Below, in pieces: positions 1 through 11,800 of a stretch of 64,000 nucleotides of DNA. The notes under the pieces were generated by a model, which had not been told where the DNA came from, made no database searches, and was given only the letters and a program-made list of their open reading frames with translations. The position numbers were made by a program, and so were the translations under genes. Position 1 is the first letter of the stretch; every line of letters begins with the position of its first letter. Origin of the DNA: Patiria pectinifera (lineage: Eukaryota > Echinodermata > Asteroidea > Valvatida > Asterinidae); the NCBI GenBank assembly GCA_029964075.1, contig CM057146.1, forward strand, positions 12,047,501 through 12,111,500. Reading direction: 5' to 3'.

Positions 1-1975
1 ATTATCTGTCACTTCTTTTTGGATCATTATTGTGCATGAGAAGGTAAACAAAATGTACTGACATTTCATTTTGGTGTTCCGCAAGCGTACTGCGATTAAT
101 TCTTCAAAGGCAGTTCTGGTAAAGAGTACACTATCTGCAAACAACTTCCAGTGTACAAGTTTGTATATCTTGGATAGATATTACACTGTTGTCTTCAGCC
201 ATTAGTGTGAAGTCGACATTACGATAACTTTGCCTTATATAAAAGAGTTGTTTTCTTACTCTGTAGGCCCAGGCCTACTTGTTAATTTTACAGGCAACTT
301 AAATACTGTTCACAGTAATTTGGTGTAATTAATATTACCCTGAATCTTGTCCCTCCGGGCTTGTTAGTGGGGCAAACTTCCAGAATGAAGCTATGTCCTC
401 CCCTCGCCTTGGCATCTGCTACTCGACGAGTTGTCATGCAGGCTCCTAATAAATGATAGAAACCATGAATTTATTGCTATATCAAAATGTACACGAGAAA
501 CTACCGACATGTGAAAAGGAAACAGCAATTCGTCTATTTCGACCAAGGTGTATTTTCAACACATTAAAAGTTAATTTCACCATCTTACAGAGATACATGT
601 ATAAAAAGGTCAGTGTATGTTGAATTACTTACAGCAACAACCTTGAAGAGATGTATGGGGTGGTCTTCAAAATAATTAGAAACTTCTTCCCTCGAAGACT
701 GGTGAAGTTAAAAGTTAAAACATGCCACATCCAGCAGCCAGTGCACTCACGTATAGCAAACCTGTGTACTGCCTACCTGGAGAAAGTAACGATGTTGTTA
801 AGGTTGAGTAATATGTAAAACTAATAAAGTTTGAACACAGTATAAATATGATGTCCCCGTGCTCTTCAACCCACATAATGTCTTATTTTTCACACACAAA
901 AACTAGTCTACAAATGACCCTAGTTTTAGAAAAGGCTTTTATAGTTCGCGTATTTTTCATTGATCTTGTAACAGTGCTGACCTGGCCCTGAACCCTACTC
1001 CATACACTTTGGTCAAACTCCCATAAATCACGCCAAACCCTGGGAGCTATACAGCCCGAAAGCCCGGATTGAAACTGTATACACTTGTTATGTACACGCC
1101 AACGAAAGCCAGATGACCGTTTATACGTGTACAGTCCTGGTACGTGAACTTTAGGCCTGACCCTTGAGACTGAAATGCTAATGCGCGTTGCTATTAGTAT
1201 TACAACCGTACACTGTGTCTTTGAGCGGGAATTTTATAACAGACTGTTTATGCTTAAATTTGCGCTAGTTTTAGTTGAGAGAAAATCAAATCAGATCTAT
1301 AAATTAAGAGATACCCCAGGTAACAATTTCACGGTTGTTGGCTCGGGTATCAATATTGTTACAGTTTGATTAATTCATCAATTTGAAGAAAAAAAATACA
1401 AACATATTATGTTTTTTTTTTTTTTAAGCCTATACTATAGTACACAAATCAAAAGTCTTCTCGATATAATGTATACACTTCCAACATTTTGCCATTTGCT
1501 AAAACAATATCTGTTTATCTAAAATTATAACTATCGAACAAATAACTTTCCAACCTAAAATGTTGTTAAAAAGGTCTAACATGTCGCACATGAATTCGAG
1601 TAAATCTGATCCACATGTATATTATTTCCTTGGAATATTACCAAAATTTTATTATTAAATTGAAAACCAGGTGAATTGAACGTTTCTTTCAGTGTATGAT
1701 CCTCCAAAACTGTTCGCATTGACGATCGAGCCTCCAATCTCAATTGAGGCACATATTTTCACTCTTAATTAATCTACATTTATTCTGATCGAGTCTGAAG
1801 AACATTTTCAACATTTATAAAAAAAAACAAAAGATGATAGGCATAGGAAAATCTTCATTTTTTTACAGCGACTTTGTTTGAAAAGTTGTTTTACTTTAAT
1901 TTGATCCAATTCCTTCAGATTTTTAGACAATGTGTTCGACACAAGAATGAAGCAAAGATACAGAAAATGTCATTC
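1..1975. other. AT-rich DNA, no gene seen
   Basis: The open frames here are short and resemble no family that I recognise. There is no clear repeat structure. It is probably intergenic or intronic. Confidence 0.5.
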
Positions 1976-1979
1976 CTAC

Positions 1980-2023
1980 CTTCTAAGAAATGCTGTAGTG
2001 AAAATAACTTGCTTGGTGACCAT
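1980..2023 (-). CDS. Possible first coding exon of a leftward gene
   Basis: Read on the minus strand, an ATG in a strong context (AGCCATGG) is followed by 14 codons (MVTKQVIFTTAFLR) and a GTAGGA donor. A GC-richer stretch lies upstream at 2030-2165. If no splice occurs, a stop codon follows at once, so this may only be a short upstream ORF. No downstream exon is recognised. Confidence 0.2.
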
Positions 2024-2151
2024 GGCTAATTCACATCAACTGGACGGCGAGTCGGCGACCGTTATAGTGAGCTGCTGCTGCTAGATCGCTGACTCGACTG
2101 AGCAGAGCGATTCTAATGAACTATCACGCGGTCTGGACGTGGAATTTCTGC

Positions 2152-2165
2152 TGATGCGCATGCGC
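2152..2165. promoter_or_regulatory. NRF1-like palindromic site
   Basis: The bases TGCGCATGCGCC match the known NRF-1 consensus (YGCGCAYGCGCR). The site lies about 130 bp upstream of the candidate leftward ATG at 2023, in a local GC-rich patch. This is motif evidence only. Confidence 0.25.
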
Positions 2166-2479
2166 CATGGTAATGTTTTCTTTGAGAACAGGAATCATAT
2201 TTCAAGTTACGTTGGTGTGTGCAATAAAGTATATACATTGAGTATACAACAATGAATATGAGCGGGAAACAGTCGCGCTTTGACCACGATCTCATCCATC
2301 TTAAACCATTAGAAAAATATATGGAAACATTATATTCCAGTACTACGACAAAACAAACATGATGATAATTAATCGAAATTTCATTAGTTACATTATTAAT
2401 GCAAGGCGGCACCCAAATGTTAATTTTTATTAAATAAAACATCATTAATTAAAACATTATGTTCACTTCACATTCAGTA

Positions 2480-3300
2480 AATCGTAATCACAATGTTTTT
2501 GTCAATACCACAACAGCATGGATCATAACCCACAGCATAATTACAACTTAAATTTAGTGTCAAAACACCTTTATAAAACGTTACAGCAACGTGAGGTTCA
2601 CAACATAGCATCAACGCTGTGAAAATACCAAACTGCAATGTCACGACAACATGATATTTACAACTTAACAACAACATTATGATGAGACTTTTATGCAACG
2701 TCATCATAACGTCATGAACACAGCAACGTGGTGTAAATTTTATCTACAACGTCATGACAACGTGAGATTAACAACATACCAACAACGTCGTGAAAGTACC
2801 CACATACAATGTTACAACAACGTCATGATTATTACATCACAGCAACGTTTTGAAATACCAAACTACAACGTCGTGTCAATGTGATTTTCACAACTGAAAA
2901 AAAAACGTTATAAAATAACGTAGATGGAACGTTAACTCAACGTCATGATTATAACCTCACAGCAACGTTGTAAACATTCTAAATTACAACGTTCTGACAA
3001 CGTAACATTGACAACTTAAAAACAACGTCATGAAAACACCTACATTCAACGTAACCACAACGTCATATTTATTACTTTATTACAACGATTGTGAAACGAC
3101 CACCATACAACGTCAATACAATGTCATATGATGACTTTCGTACAACGTTGTACAAATTACCGATATACAACATTTTTACAACCAACAATTATACAGTCAA
3201 ACGTTGTGTCAACGTTGCTTGAATGTCATCGTGACACGTTACCAAATGACAACATTTTCACAACTTTGCACAACGTTGTGGCAACGTGATGTGTTAGCTG
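2480..3300. repeat. Degenerate ACAACGT(CA/TG) repeat field
   Basis: The heptamer ACAACGT and variants (CAACGTCATGA, CAACGTTGTGA) recur every 15-30 bp for about 800 bp. They are separated by AT-rich spacers, often ACAACTTA or ATTACATCACAG. The core AACGTT/ACGT is palindromic. The copies are too diverged to give a fixed period. Confidence 0.75.
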
Positions 3301-3302
3301 GG

Positions 3303-4935
3303 TACGCTCTGTGTGGAAATAGAAACAGATATCATCACAGACAGTTGTCACTGAAGGTTGGGTAAGTCAAATTGCTGGAGATATCTCCATACCAGCAGAG
3401 GGCACTAGAGCTGGACAACTACGCTCTGTGTGGAAATAGAAACAGATATATCACAGACAGTTGTCATTGAAGGTTGGGGAAGTCAGACAAATAGCTGGAG
3501 ATATCTCCATACCAGCAGAGGGCACTAGAGCTGGACAACTACGCTCTGTGTGGAAATAGAAACAGATATATCACAGACAGTTGTCCCTGAAGGTTGGGGA
3601 AGTCAGGCAAATAGCTGGAGATATCTCCATACCAGCAGAGGGCACTAGAGCTGGACAACTATGCTCTGTGTGGAAATAGAAACAGATATATCACAGACAG
3701 TTGTCCCTGAAGGTTGGGGAAGTCAGGCAAATAGCTGGAGATATCTCCATAGCAGCAGAGGGCACTAGAGCTGGACAACTACGCTCTGTGTGGAAATAGA
3801 AACAGATATATCACAGACAGTTGTCATTGAAGGTTGGGGAGTTCAGACAAATAGCTGGAGAAATCTCCATACCAGCAGAGGGCACTAGAGCTGGACAACT
3901 ACGCTCTGTGTGGAAATAGAAACAGATATATCACAGACAGTTGTCATTGAAGGTTGGGGAAGTCAGGCAAATAGCTGGAGATATCTCCATACCAGCAGAG
4001 GGCACTAGAGCTGGACAACTATGCTCTGTGTGGAAATAGAAACAGATATATCACAGACAGTTGTCCCTGAAGGTTGGGGAAGTCAGGCAAATAGCTGGAG
4101 ATATCGCCATACCAGCAGAGGGCACTAGAGCTGGACAACTGAAGAGGGAAATTTAGCAGAGAGCATTAAAGCTGGACAACTACGCTCTGTGTGGCAATAG
4201 AAACAGATATATCACAGACAGTTGTCATTGAAGGTTGGGGAAGTCAGACAAATAGCTGGAGATATCGCCATACCAGCAGAGGGCACTAGAGCTGGACAAC
4301 TACGCTCTGTGTGGCAATAGAAACATATATATCACAGACAGTTGTCATTGAAGGTTGGGGAGTTCAGACAAATAGCTGGAGATATCTCCATACCAGCAGA
4401 GGGCACTAGAGCTGGACAACTACGCTCTGTGTGGAAATAGAAACATATATATCACAGACAGTTGTCATTGAAGGTTGGGGAAGCCAGGCAAGTAGCTGGA
4501 GATATCTCCATACCAGCAGAGGGCACTATATAAAGCTGGACAACTACGCTCTGTGTGGAAATAGAAACAGATATATCACAGACAGTTGTCACTGAAGGTT
4601 GGGGAAGCCAGGCAAGTAGCTGGAGATATCTCCATAGCAGCAGAGGGCACTAGAGCTGGACAACTACGCTCTGTGTGGAAATAAAAACAGATATATCACA
4701 GACAGTTGTCATTGAAGGTTGGGGAAGTCAGGCAAATAGCTGGAGAAATCTCCATAGCAGCAGAGGGCACTAGAGCTGGACAACTACGCTCTGTATGGAA
4801 ATAGAAACAGATATATCACAGACAGTTGTCATTGAAGGTTGGGGAAGTCAGGCAAATAGCTGGAGATATCTCCATAGCAGCAGAGGGCACTAAAGCTGGA
4901 CAACTACGCTCTGTGTGCAAAAAGTAACAGATATG
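3303..4935. repeat. 120-bp satellite, about 13 full copies plus a partial
   Basis: Units begin with ACGCTCTGTGTGG near 3304, 3421, 3541, 3661, 3781, 3901, 4021, 4181, 4301, 4421, 4546, 4666, 4786 and 4906 (partial). The period is 120 bp, apart from a 160-bp step at 4021-4181 that holds a 40-bp partial duplication and a 125-bp step at 4421-4546. Each unit carries a near-perfect palindrome, TGGAGATATCTCCA. Copies differ by a few bases. Confidence 0.95.
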
Positions 4936-5611
4936 ATATGAAAAATGCAATATTCATTACCTTGGGCTAATATCACAGCCCTTATAACATGTCTTTTGCT
5001 CACACCACCGTCTTCCATTGGAAAAAAACTTGTAAGTAGTTATCACAGCAACTTGTAGGCTAACTTCAGAGGCTGAATTTGCTTTAAATATTGATGCAAC
5101 AATAAAATTATCCATGTACGCAAAGTTGAAAACAGTTTTTTTCTGCAAACGAATCATTAAACAGCATCATGCAATGCGCCCCTTGGGTCATTTTAAATAA
5201 GCTTTTGAGCACTTGAAATTGTACTGACAGTAAAGAGGTTTCACATCTGAACCATTATTGCGCTTTCCATTGTACTGTATTGTGTACACGTACGCATATG
5301 CTAAATTATTGGAACTGTTACCAATAAAAACAGTAATCCAAAAGGGCAGCCTCTGAAAAAACCTCATATCTGTGGCTAATCCTGCTTTGAAACACAGACA
5401 AATGGCACATACATCAATTTATACTCTTTCAATCAAATCACACACGATTAAATAACTCTGAAAGAGGGCGAAAATTGACAATTTACTATGCAATTCAAAT
5501 TGATGTATAGCACGTGTTACGTCCGTGCCGTCTACATGCATAGTAGACAGAGAGTCACAATGGCAATTCTGTCTTACTGTAGCCAACCTGTGACATTACC
5601 ACTTCACATAC

Positions 5612-5803
5612 CTTCACAGGAGAAGTCGGCTACATCCCACGTGCCATTTGCTAGACACACAGACTGCTGGGAACCAACTCCACCGTAGCCATGAGGACAG
5701 TACCAGCTGCAAGTGGTGCCCAGCACTTCGGTCGCTGGTGGGTACTGAAAGCAACCCGAGCGTATAGCAGGGTGCTGGTCAGCCAGGGCCAGGCAAGTGA
5801 CCG
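5612..5803 (-). CDS. CCP domain, last exon recognised
   Basis: Phase 1-1 exon starting [13 protein letters not shown], with [14 protein letters not shown] and [11 protein letters not shown]; six cysteines. It ends with a GTATGT donor, so the gene continues to the left, but no further exon is recognised before the satellite at 4.9 kb. Confidence 0.9.
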
Positions 5804-8800
5804 CTGAAAAAACAATGAAATGAAATCGATGCGAACATTAAAACTGCAATTGGTTTATTTCATTCCAACATATACCACAACATAATAGACAACGTAATAA
5901 ACATGGCTTGTTCCTCTCAAGATCAGATGATCATATGTTAACCACAATCTCTCCTATTATGACTACACACTTTCGGATGCACGATAAGTACATCAGAATG
6001 CTTCACGCATAAATTTCCCTCTTTCAGTTTGTGCACAGGAGAGCATTATATAATGATGAGGTACAATGAGCTGCTTACGTAGACATCTTGGGCTTGTCCC
6101 AGACCACTCCACTTGCATCTGTCCACTGTTCACCCTCTCACAGGTCCTAGTACTAGGACCATCCAGGTCATAGCCTGCATTGCAGGCGAAGCTGCAACTG
6201 GCTCCGTAGATGTTACTTGGGCACTGGACCAAGGAACCACTGGCAGGGGCTTGTAGAGGGCGACAGCGCAGAACTGTGAAGGTCAAGGGTTAAAGAAGGA
6301 ATGGAAATATAAAGGGATACAGGTGGAATTCTGGGAGGAATTGACATGCTGTATATCAATACATCAACTCACGTGAAAACCTATTGAAAACAGCCATTTA
6401 AGTACATGCACTGATCAAATCTAAACCATTTCGGTAAATTCACTCACTGTGCTGATTTTTTTTTTAGAAAACTGCCTGACATATTCAACAAGTTAATTTA
6501 CAAAACTTCATTGCTTTCTCTTCTGTGTATGTTCTGGTTCCTAGTCCTTTAAAAAAAAAAAAACTGTTTCATTTGCTTGTATTTCTAACGACGCTCAGCG
6601 TGATTTTCCAATGGGGCGGCATCTCGTACATCGTACAATTGTTCTCATATTTAGTAAGGATGGTTCACATACATACGCGATAGCGAATGAGAAGTGAATT
6701 TTAAATCCAGAAACATTCACTGCGAATTTTGCCAGAGTGGATATGTGTTCAACTTTTGTGAACTTGCAGTTTGGAAACCTAGCTGTCGTGAAGTTAAAAA
6801 TTCGCCTTTGCATTCACTTTTCCGCCGAGCATGAACCAGCCTGTATTCTTTCAAATTCATTGAAACCTGTCACAAGCAAAATGAGCAATGCATTCCCCGT
6901 GTACTGAATTATATGTTTGGACCAAGTGCACAGAGTTGATATGTGTTCAACCATGGGCGTCGCCAGGATTTTTTCTAGAGGGGGGCAAAAAAAATTTTTG
7001 CCAAAAAATGCTTGTATTTCTCAACACATTCTCGATTTATCAGTTTTAGAGGGGGGCAGGGACATTCTGCCCCCCCAACTCATTAAATTTACACCACTTT
7101 GTCTTCGCGCCTCTTTTTCTTTTTCTTTTCTTCCTTTTTTTTTTTTGCTTTTCCAGGGGGGGGCAAGTGCCCCCCCTTGCCCCCCCTCGCGACGCCCATG
7201 TGTTCAACTTTTGCCAACTTGCAGCGTTAAAACTTGCGACATCAAAAATGTACGTTCGCGTTCACAATGAGCATCTTACCTTGTACAGTGACGTACACAT
7301 CACAGCGTCTGTTGTTCATGGCAGCATCTGTAGCAATGTATATCAGACGAGTTGTACCCTCAGTGAATGACGAACCTGAACCAAGACTTGGGTCTTGACT
7401 GCATATAAAAAAAGAGGAAGATTTTCTCAATGTCAAATACAGCATATAGGATCTTGCATTTAATTACTTCAAACTTCACTAAAGCCATGTTTGTATTGGA
7501 GTAATTTTTTTTTTTTTTTAGATTTAACCGAGACTGAATGCGCAAAATCTTACCAGTGTCTGCGCTTAGACTTTTGACATGTACAATTTTTTACCAAGAC
7601 CTTGGCTAAAGGAACCAATCTGGGCAATAAACATGTGTCCTCGCAATCAATCTCTATTTTGTCAAAGTTGGTTGGTAAAAGTAACCACTGGACTTGAGAA
7701 AGGTAACCGAGAGGTAACTTTTCTTGGCTGTTTGCACTGGAACTAAAATGGTAAAAGTAGCCATCGTCTCGGTAAGCTTTGCCATCATACTTTTTTAATA
7801 CAGACCTTGTCACGGTGACATCGCCAGAGTTATCCGTGGCCTGTGGCGTTTGGAAATTGACATAAGCTGGTCTCATGTTGGCCGGCGCAGTTTGATTGAC
7901 GTAAACGGGGCAGTTCTCTGTGAAGACTGGTGGCTGATAGTCTAGAAAGAAAAATGAAGAAAATTTCAAGTGGCTTCAGGTTTGACTACATAAGATTACA
8001 ATGTAAACACTGGCAATTTGTACAACGTACAGCAACAGCAACAACACATGCATGCGCTTCTAAAATGCCACACTGCATGTTCCATAACTGCGCCCGTCGT
8101 GCGTACATACATGTACATGCATGTTGGACTTTGGTGCGTGCATGTCGAACGCTAATCACAGCTGTGATTGGTCAGAGAATCAAGGGCGGAGCTAAACGGC
8201 TCAGTCTATTCAACATTTGACCTACAAACATAAAAAGCTAAGATCTTCATATTTGCACAGAACCTAGTGCAGCCAATTTAACGAAACATTACATAACTTA
8301 CGCCATGTGTGGGATTTAGCAACAAATAATTTGTTGCGCAGCTGCGTAATAAACTAACAGTTTCACAAAACTTGGGGTGTTTTAAATAATTTAAACACGG
8401 ATAATCACAGCATTTATGGGGGCTGTCTGTATATAATTCCTGTTCGGACACAAAACAGTTGTTAATCACCTCCGCACACCATATTGACAATAGTTTTGTC
8501 GGACTTTCTTCGGAATCATGCGGCAACTCTAAAACATCCTGTCACGGGTAAAAGAGCAATTCATGTACTTCAAGCACAAAGTTGTGAATGTCTTGTATCA
8601 ACCTTGATAAGTTGATCAATGACAGACTCGACAATCAGGATTAGCCAGTCAAATTTTCAGTTGCTACATCACAACGTACGCCACCCTAAACGATTGCATA
8701 AGATACGCCATAATTTGCTGCTTAGGTCGCAGACTTAGGCCCTATAAAACTTGACCGAAATGTGTCATAACTGAAATGTTGCATGGAGTGAAACGTTGTG

Positions 8801-11800
8801 CAACTTACGCAATAAATTTTGGCGCAAGTGGAGTTACACCACTGCATATAGTTGCGTGAAATCAGTCCCAGCTTTGCTGAAATATCACCGTTGGAAGTAA
8901 ATATTTTTCTTATCATAACTTACCATCAAAATCTGAGAATGCTTAAAGGCTAGCCTTGCTAAGGCAACCTCTCTATATAAAAATAAAAACATGCTGGAAC
9001 GCGATTTTGAGTGTAAACTTGTCACACTTCTGGAAAGTTGTAAACTAAGTGGTTTTTGTGAAAGCTTTTATTTTTGGGTTTTCGTTTATTTCGACTTTAG
9101 CATATCCGACTTGAGTCTAGTCTAGATAGTAACAGGCAGGACGGTTTTGGGCGGTACAAGGACAAACATTGAGTTTACCTGTGCAAGAGACTGGGCGTGC
9201 ATCGCTCCACACTTTTTGATCAGCACACACCTTGCTGTACGGACCACTGCGAGAGAATCCATCATCACATGTGAATGTACACAGAGTGTTGTAAGGAAGT
9301 TCAGCCTGGGTAGTGCAGTCACTTGGTTGGACTGTGCCGTGGGTCAGATTCCGTAAGCCATTACACACAACAGCTGCAATGGAGAATAATATTGGATCAC
9401 TTGCACTTTGATGTGATACAAAAAGAGATCTTTTGCACCCTCCACACACTATTAACTGTTTACCTATGGATTTTATGAACATGATTGGTCAACAGTACAA
9501 AATGAAGGGGAAAAAAAATATTAGAGTGTAAGATAATGCCACACACCTACAACATGCCATGAACAATCTATGACTCATATAGTTTACATGTAAAAAGCGC
9601 CCCTTTCATTGCAGTAAGAAGAAAACAAACACATACCGACCACACTTCTAAATCTAAAAAATCTGTTACAAATGCTGAAACTACAACGACCCACTGTGTG
9701 TACAGCCTAAATGCACACAAACTATTTCTAAAACCTTGTAACCCTTGAACATTTGGAAGCTGGCCGGAAAAAAACCCATTATTTCTGCAGTGGCGCCAGG
9801 CTCTTTCAACCAATAGGAACGTACGTTACCAAAATACGCGCACAACTTGTCTTTTAGAATGCGTATGGCAAGCATGTGGACAAGGTGCCATCTCAAAATG
9901 GCTTCAAAGTTTGTTCTATACCATGAGTAAAAAAGGCAGGGCAGTTTCGGGTGGTATATAAAAGTGACAAACAATTTAACCAAAAAATACCTGCCTGAAA
10001 TGATATGACAAGTCCGTTTAGTGATGCCCTATCTTCACAAACTGGTTGCACTCCAGTCCACGTCCCATCCCCCAGACAAGTCCTCGTGGTCCTACTCAGA
10101 GATGTATGGTTGCTATGGTAACCAGGATTACACACAAAGGTGCAGGCTGACTGGTAATCCACCTCCTGGCCACTGCAGCCTAATATGTAGCCATTAGGAA
10201 TGGCTGGTACTCGGCATGTGTTGGCTGGTAAAGAAAAACAATAAAAAAAGAAGATTGATTTGAATTCAAGATATAAGGCTTGTTCACAATCCTCCAATGA
10301 ACATTAATATTCCTGATACCAAAAATCGTAACCAATTACAAGTCTCCAGAAGTTTGACTTGTTTTGATGGTTTGTTGTTCCTTATAAAAAAAAGACAACA
10401 AAATAAATACACACAGAAGAAACAACCAACTTCTATCATCAAAGTATGCACACAGAGTATCCAAAATGATGATGTTACAACATTTGTTTATAATTAAAGG
10501 CATTATAGGATCATATGCTTTTCCTGCATTTTGTTCGTTTCCAATAATAACACCGCTCAAAACCCTAAGACGAATGTTCAAAACCTAACCTACTGAAGTT
10601 TCAGCTCAGTGGATAAGACACTTTTCGAGAATACAGTGAAAAACCATGCACAACCTTTGATCATGAAAAACAATGTCATCTATAGCACTCATTATTTCCA
10701 ATAATCAGTCAATTGACTGATCAATGAAAATCACGTAGTTTTTTTAATTTCTTCTAAATGACAGCAAGCCAGACGGAATAATTTCACAGGGTAGGTAGTA
10801 CTAGTTCGATCTTTAATTCAATAAAGTTTTTAGTATAATAATTTGATAGTTACTTTTCGGATAAATGCAACTATCCTATATGCTACTAAAGGCACACAAA
10901 TGCACACTTCAGATGCATAAAAAAGAATAAGTTCATCAGTCTTGAGTATACTTACGAACACACTGTACCGCTGGGCTCTGCCAATAACCCACTGTGGACG
11001 ACGCTATGTTCTTGACGCACTCAGCTGTAACTTGTTGGCTGCCGTCCGACAGTGTGTAGCCTTCTTCACAGCTTATGTTGCACACTGAACCAAACACAGC
11101 AGCATTATCACATTCCCCTTGGCCCGACACCAGACTGGTCTCACTGTTCGCACTGTTCAACGGCGGGCATCTGGCAACTGTTGCATGAATGGGATAAAAT
11201 TGGATAAAATCGGGCAAATGGGGTGAGAGCGCTGTGTCATACATGGCAGCATTAATACCTGGTGATTGTTGAATGAATGGAGTACTTTCGAATGAAATGG
11301 GGTAGAATGAGGCGATGTGGGGTAAAATGAGGTAAAATGCGGTAAAATGCGGTAAAAATGAGGTAAAAGTAGGGTAAAATCTTCATGACACAGCATTGTA
11401 GTTAAGACCATTGTATGTTACCAAAAGTCCATTCACGCGAGCCATCCAGCACCATGCACAATCAAAAGCTATTCCAGAGAACTAGTCACAAACACATTCC
11501 TTTTCAATGTTCATCCAACGTGACTTCATTGTGACTGGACTTGTGATGGACATTTTAGGGAATCGACTGCAAAACTGCACACAATCAGTTATACTGGGTT
11601 AGTGGTAAGTCAAACTACTAGAAATGTACACGACCAAATATTCTTCAATGATATTGTTGTTACCGGAAACATTCACTACGACACTGCACACGGCTTCGTT
11701 ATTGCTGCCATCTTCTGCACTATAGACCAGACTATATGTCCCTTCCTGGAAAATAGAGCTCCTATTTGCTGGCACTGGCTGGCCATTGATGCTAACCAGT

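Noticed and set aside
3303-4935. CRISPR-like direct repeats
   Set aside because: The units are contiguous 120-bp satellites without unique spacers, in an animal genome.
5108-5142. Terminal exon of the CCP/HYR gene (CAG acceptor, 11 codons, stop)
   Set aside because: It fits in phase 1 but encodes only EKNCFQLCVHG, and no poly(A) signal follows. A longer frame in the same place needs a different phase. Not supportable.
6917-7270. 117-codon plus-strand ORF
   Set aside because: It lies mostly within the hAT MITE at 6952-7200 and overlaps the antisense HYR exon. Low complexity.
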